IMG/VR virus record: IMGVR_UViG_3300034953_000035
Span: 1 to 24,616 of that record
DNA: 24,616 nt
Strand: one strand, 5' to 3'
From: a virus
In this document: positions 22,552-24,616 of the stretch, piece after piece
Numbering within the stretch: the stretch's first letter is position 1
Layout: every line of letters begins with the position of its first letter
The notes under the pieces: model-generated
The model's input: only the letters and a program-made list of their open reading frames with translations
Told to the model about the DNA's origin: nothing
Database searches by the model: none
Position numbers and translations under genes: made by a program

Positions 22552-24229
22552 AGTCGCTAGCTCCTTTCTTTTGTTCGCGTTCGAGTATTGAGTCAGGCAT
22601 GTCACACTCATTCAGGAGTCCTGTAGTGTGATCATACTTTGCGGCGAAGACTTCACCCGTTCCTGAGCCGAGTAAACGATCCTTGAGGCAGCGCACTAAT
22701 GTAGTGCATCTGATATCAGGATCGGAGTGTTGCTGATTGCGTTCGAGACCAAAGGCGTAGTGAACCCAGAACCCGATAGCTCGTGAGCCTTTGAAGTGTC
22801 TGAGCATTACTCTACCCCCCTCTTCGTGGGGCGTGCCGTCTGGTGTAGCTAGGTGTGAGATAACATAGATGCAAACGTTCAAGCTCAAAGCTAACTGAGC
22901 AAGCTCAGCCATCAATGTCTCTAACATCTCCTTCTCGTTATCGGATACAGCGGCGAGTGCGGTAAGGTGATCAATGACGATATGCTTACAGCCACAGTCC
23001 AGAGCCATGTAACGAATGATTCGTTTGATAGGCTCCCACTCAATGCCGCCGAAGTGGTCATAGAGATAGAGCTGATCTTTGAACGAGTCTACAGTCTCAG
23101 CTAGCTTGACCTTATCGACAACAACATCGGGGTTATGATATTGAGTCTTGTCCCGCTTGCCTGCGATCCGTCGAACTGCTTGAGCTGGTGGCATCTCTAG
23201 GTAGATAGCTGCAACCTTCTCCTTATTTACGGAGAGGGTATGCTCGATTACCTGTGTCATCACGTCTGTCTTTCCAACACCTGTGCCAGCACCGAGCGCA
23301 TAGAGTTCACCGTAGCGGCGACCTCGTGTGATTGCAGTCATAGCGGGCCAAGGCCAAGAGATACCCTGTTGAATATCCTCAAGAACTTTCTCCTTCAGTG
23401 AGCTAGCTTCGACAACACCATCAAGACGGTATTGCTGAGCTGACCACATGCAGGCGATTAGGTCTTTACCACGTCCAGCCTTGAGCATTTCGTTGGCATC
23501 CTTCAGAGGTAGCTCAGCTATGTAAGCCTTGCCGTTCTCAAGTAGCTGAGCACATTCCTTAGCTGCGTCCCGCCCTACTTCATCCATGTCGAAACAGAAT
23601 ACGATCTCTTCGTATTGCTCGATGAAGTTGAGGTTACGTCTGATTGCTTTAGCTGCACCCTTCGCGCCTTCCGACACAGAGACAACGGGCCATTTATGGG
23701 ACTGCACCTGAGAGAGTGACATCGCATCAATCTCACCCTCGGTGATAATCAAGCGCTTGCCTTTGCCCCAGAGGTGCTGACCGAATAGCTCGACCTTGCC
23801 CTTAGCTCCAATGACGTTGAATGATTTGTCTTTAAAGCGAAGCTTCTGCTTATTGCCCTCACCATCTGTGCAACGGTAGGGAGCGATCTGAACAGGCTTG
23901 CCTTTGAACTTACCGACCATGTAGCCGAACTTGCGGCACGTTTCCTCGGATAGCTTGCGAGCTGGTAGAGCCATGAACTCACCTTCGAGTAGGTTACTCT
24001 TGCCGCCACGACTTGAGCTAACAGCTCGGCCTTGCGCCTTGAATGGTGTCACAGCGTCCTCGTCTACGTTGCCCATAGACTTAGCTGATCGGTATGCCTT
24101 GGACTCATCACAGGCAAAGCAGAAGCCATGACCATCAGTGAAGACAGCGAGTGCGTCGGATGACCCACAAACATCACAGGGTAATTTCCCTACTAGCTCG
24201 GAGTCGTCTTCGTCTAGCGTAAATCCCAT
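22517..24229 (-). CDS. DNA primase/helicase, T7 gp4-like
   Basis: 570 residues (T7 gp4A has 566). The N-terminal zinc-binding domain has C18, C21, C37 and C40. The TOPRIM primase core has TEGEIDAMS near residue 165 and CFDMDEVGRDAA near 212. The DnaB-type helicase has Walker A GAGTGVGKT near 315, a Walker B strand IVIDHLTALA, and a final GSRAIGFWVHYAFGLERN segment before the C-terminal tail. The C-terminus is acidic and polar, ending DNESDF; in T7 an acidic tail with a final Phe binds the polymerase. So primer synthesis and unwinding are on one protein. The ATG overlaps the end of a 59-residue gene by 16 bases and has no clear ribosome binding site. Confidence 0.97.
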   Translation of the reverse strand: MGFTLDEDDSELVGKLPCDVCGSSDALAVFTDGHGFCFACDESKAYRSAKSMGNVDEDAVTPFKAQGRAVSSSRGGKSNLLEGEFMALPARKLSEETCRKFGYMVGKFKGKPVQIAPYRCTDGEGNKQKLRFKDKSFNVIGAKGKVELFGQHLWGKGKRLIITEGEIDAMSLSQVQSHKWPVVSVSEGAKGAAKAIRRNLNFIEQYEEIVFCFDMDEVGRDAAKECAQLLENGKAYIAELPLKDANEMLKAGRGKDLIACMWSAQQYRLDGVVEASSLKEKVLEDIQQGISWPWPAMTAITRGRRYGELYALGAGTGVGKTDVMTQVIEHTLSVNKEKVAAIYLEMPPAQAVRRIAGKRDKTQYHNPDVVVDKVKLAETVDSFKDQLYLYDHFGGIEWEPIKRIIRYMALDCGCKHIVIDHLTALAAVSDNEKEMLETLMAELAQLALSLNVCIYVISHLATPDGTPHEEGGRVMLRHFKGSRAIGFWVHYAFGLERNQQHSDPDIRCTTLVRCLKDRLLGSGTGEVFAAKYDHTTGLLNECDMPDSILEREQKKGASDYGFKPDNESDF

Positions 24230-24393
24230 CGACGTTGCATATCCAGTGCGTTGCGGTGCGTGAGAGAGTAGTCGGTAGCGGGGTAGAAGATGAGATCAGA
24301 GTCTACGCTGATGTGCCAACGCCAGCCGTAGACGGTCGAACCGTAACGCCAGCCTTTGCGGAAAAGATAGAATGCTTCTTTTAAATTCTTCAT
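24214..24393 (-). CDS. 59-residue aromatic-rich unknown protein
   Basis: A frame starting MKNLKEAFYLFRKGWRYGST and rich in Trp, Tyr and Arg, ending RRWDLR. A strong GGAGGG is about ten bases upstream of the ATG. It overlaps the primase/helicase start by 16 bases. In T7 the lysozyme/amidase gene 3.5 lies in this place, but this protein is too short and has no amidase motif. I do not recognise it. The first half may be a basic DNA-binding or protein-binding helix. Confidence 0.7.
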   Translation of the reverse strand: MKNLKEAFYLFRKGWRYGSTVYGWRWHISVDSDLIFYPATDYSLTHRNALDMQRRWDLR

Positions 24394-24400
24394 AAGAAAA

Positions 24401-24429
24401 GCCCTCCCCCCGATTAGCGGAGAGAGGGC
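24401..24429 (-). terminator. Hairpin after endonuclease I that covers the next ribosome binding site
   Basis: On the minus strand GCCCTCTCTCC pairs with GGGGGGAGGGC (11 pairs, two G-U) around a 7-base loop and is followed by TTTTCTT, as in an intrinsic terminator. The 3' arm contains the GGAGGG that serves as ribosome binding site for the 59-residue gene. It starts 8 bases after the endonuclease stop. Confidence 0.7.
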
Positions 24430-24436
24430 ATGTAAT

Positions 24437-24616
24437 TTATTCGTTGAGCCATGCGGTAGGAATCACCTTAGACGACCACTGGAAATTGTGTTTATCACAC
24501 CACTGCGCGTAGGTAGTCTTCGATGTCTTACTCAGCACACGGCTAGGAGTCTGTAGAACGAATCGGATATCCGCTTCGGGATTCTCCTTTCGGATTTTGA
24601 GATGCTTCGACCTATC
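24437..24616 (-). CDS. Endonuclease I (Holliday junction resolvase), T7 gp3-like, C-terminal part
   Basis: Only the last 59 codons are in the window. The sequence reads DRSKHLKIRKENPEADIRFV, then SKTSKTTYAQWCDKHNFQWS and VIPTAWLNE at the end. This matches T7 endonuclease I (DRKKHLLLKEQHPELDIRFV, GSKTTYGEWCEKHGFRFA, IPVAWI) closely. The T7 enzyme resolves branched DNA and breaks down host DNA. The catalytic residues are further upstream and lie outside the window. The gene order gp3-gp4-gp5-gp6 is the T7 one. Confidence 0.95.
   Translation of the reverse strand, partial: DRSKHLKIRKENPEADIRFVLQTPSRVLSKTSKTTYAQWCDKHNFQWSSKVIPTAWLNE

Overview
The window is a contiguous piece of a T7-like podovirus (short-tailed phage) genome, shown in reverse: every gene I can support is on the minus strand, so transcription runs from the right edge to the left edge. 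The gene order is that of phage T7: endonuclease I (gp3) - primase/helicase (gp4) - DNA polymerase (gp5) - 5'-3' exonuclease (gp6) - a block of small genes with a gp7.3-like protein - portal (gp8) - scaffold (gp9) - capsid (gp10) - tail tubes (gp11, gp12) - internal virion proteins (gp13 to gp16). The protein lengths also follow T7. The phage RNA polymerase, terminase and any classical tail fibre are not here and would lie outside the window. The host cannot be named from the sequence; a Gram-negative host is suggested by a small lipoprotein gene.

Right part (about 24616-18060), DNA metabolism: C-terminal end of endonuclease I; a 59-residue unknown; primase/helicase; a 54-residue unknown; DNA polymerase I-type replicase; a metallophosphoesterase; a 24-residue membrane peptide; a flap/5'-3' exonuclease; and a protein with a nucleotide-modification-associated (Nmad1/DUF1599-like) domain. 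Genes are tightly packed and often overlap. Middle (about 18034-16343): seven small genes, several membrane-associated, including an overlapping pair with a lipoprotein that could be spanin-like, plus a 285-base gap with a possible T7-like promoter. Left of that (16353-2200): the virion genes. Between scaffold and capsid lies a 508-base non-coding region holding a terminator, two copies of an approximately 19-base motif, a class II tRNA-like gene with an encoded CCA, and hairpins in the capsid leader. Two hairpins, at least one a strong terminator, follow the capsid gene, and another strong hairpin follows the gp16-like gene. Left end (2129-1), the place where T7 has its tail fibre: a small beta-rich protein, a leucine-rich-repeat protein, a small methyltransferase and a truncated unknown gene. 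This is the most phage-specific accessory module.

The most striking global feature is an excess of AGCT and especially AGCTAG/CTAGCT, in genes and between them, often as tandem TAGC runs. My hand count is about 90 AGCTAG/CTAGCT against about 12 expected for equal base composition. Most structural genes also lack a clear Shine-Dalgarno sequence, whereas a few small genes and the portal have one.
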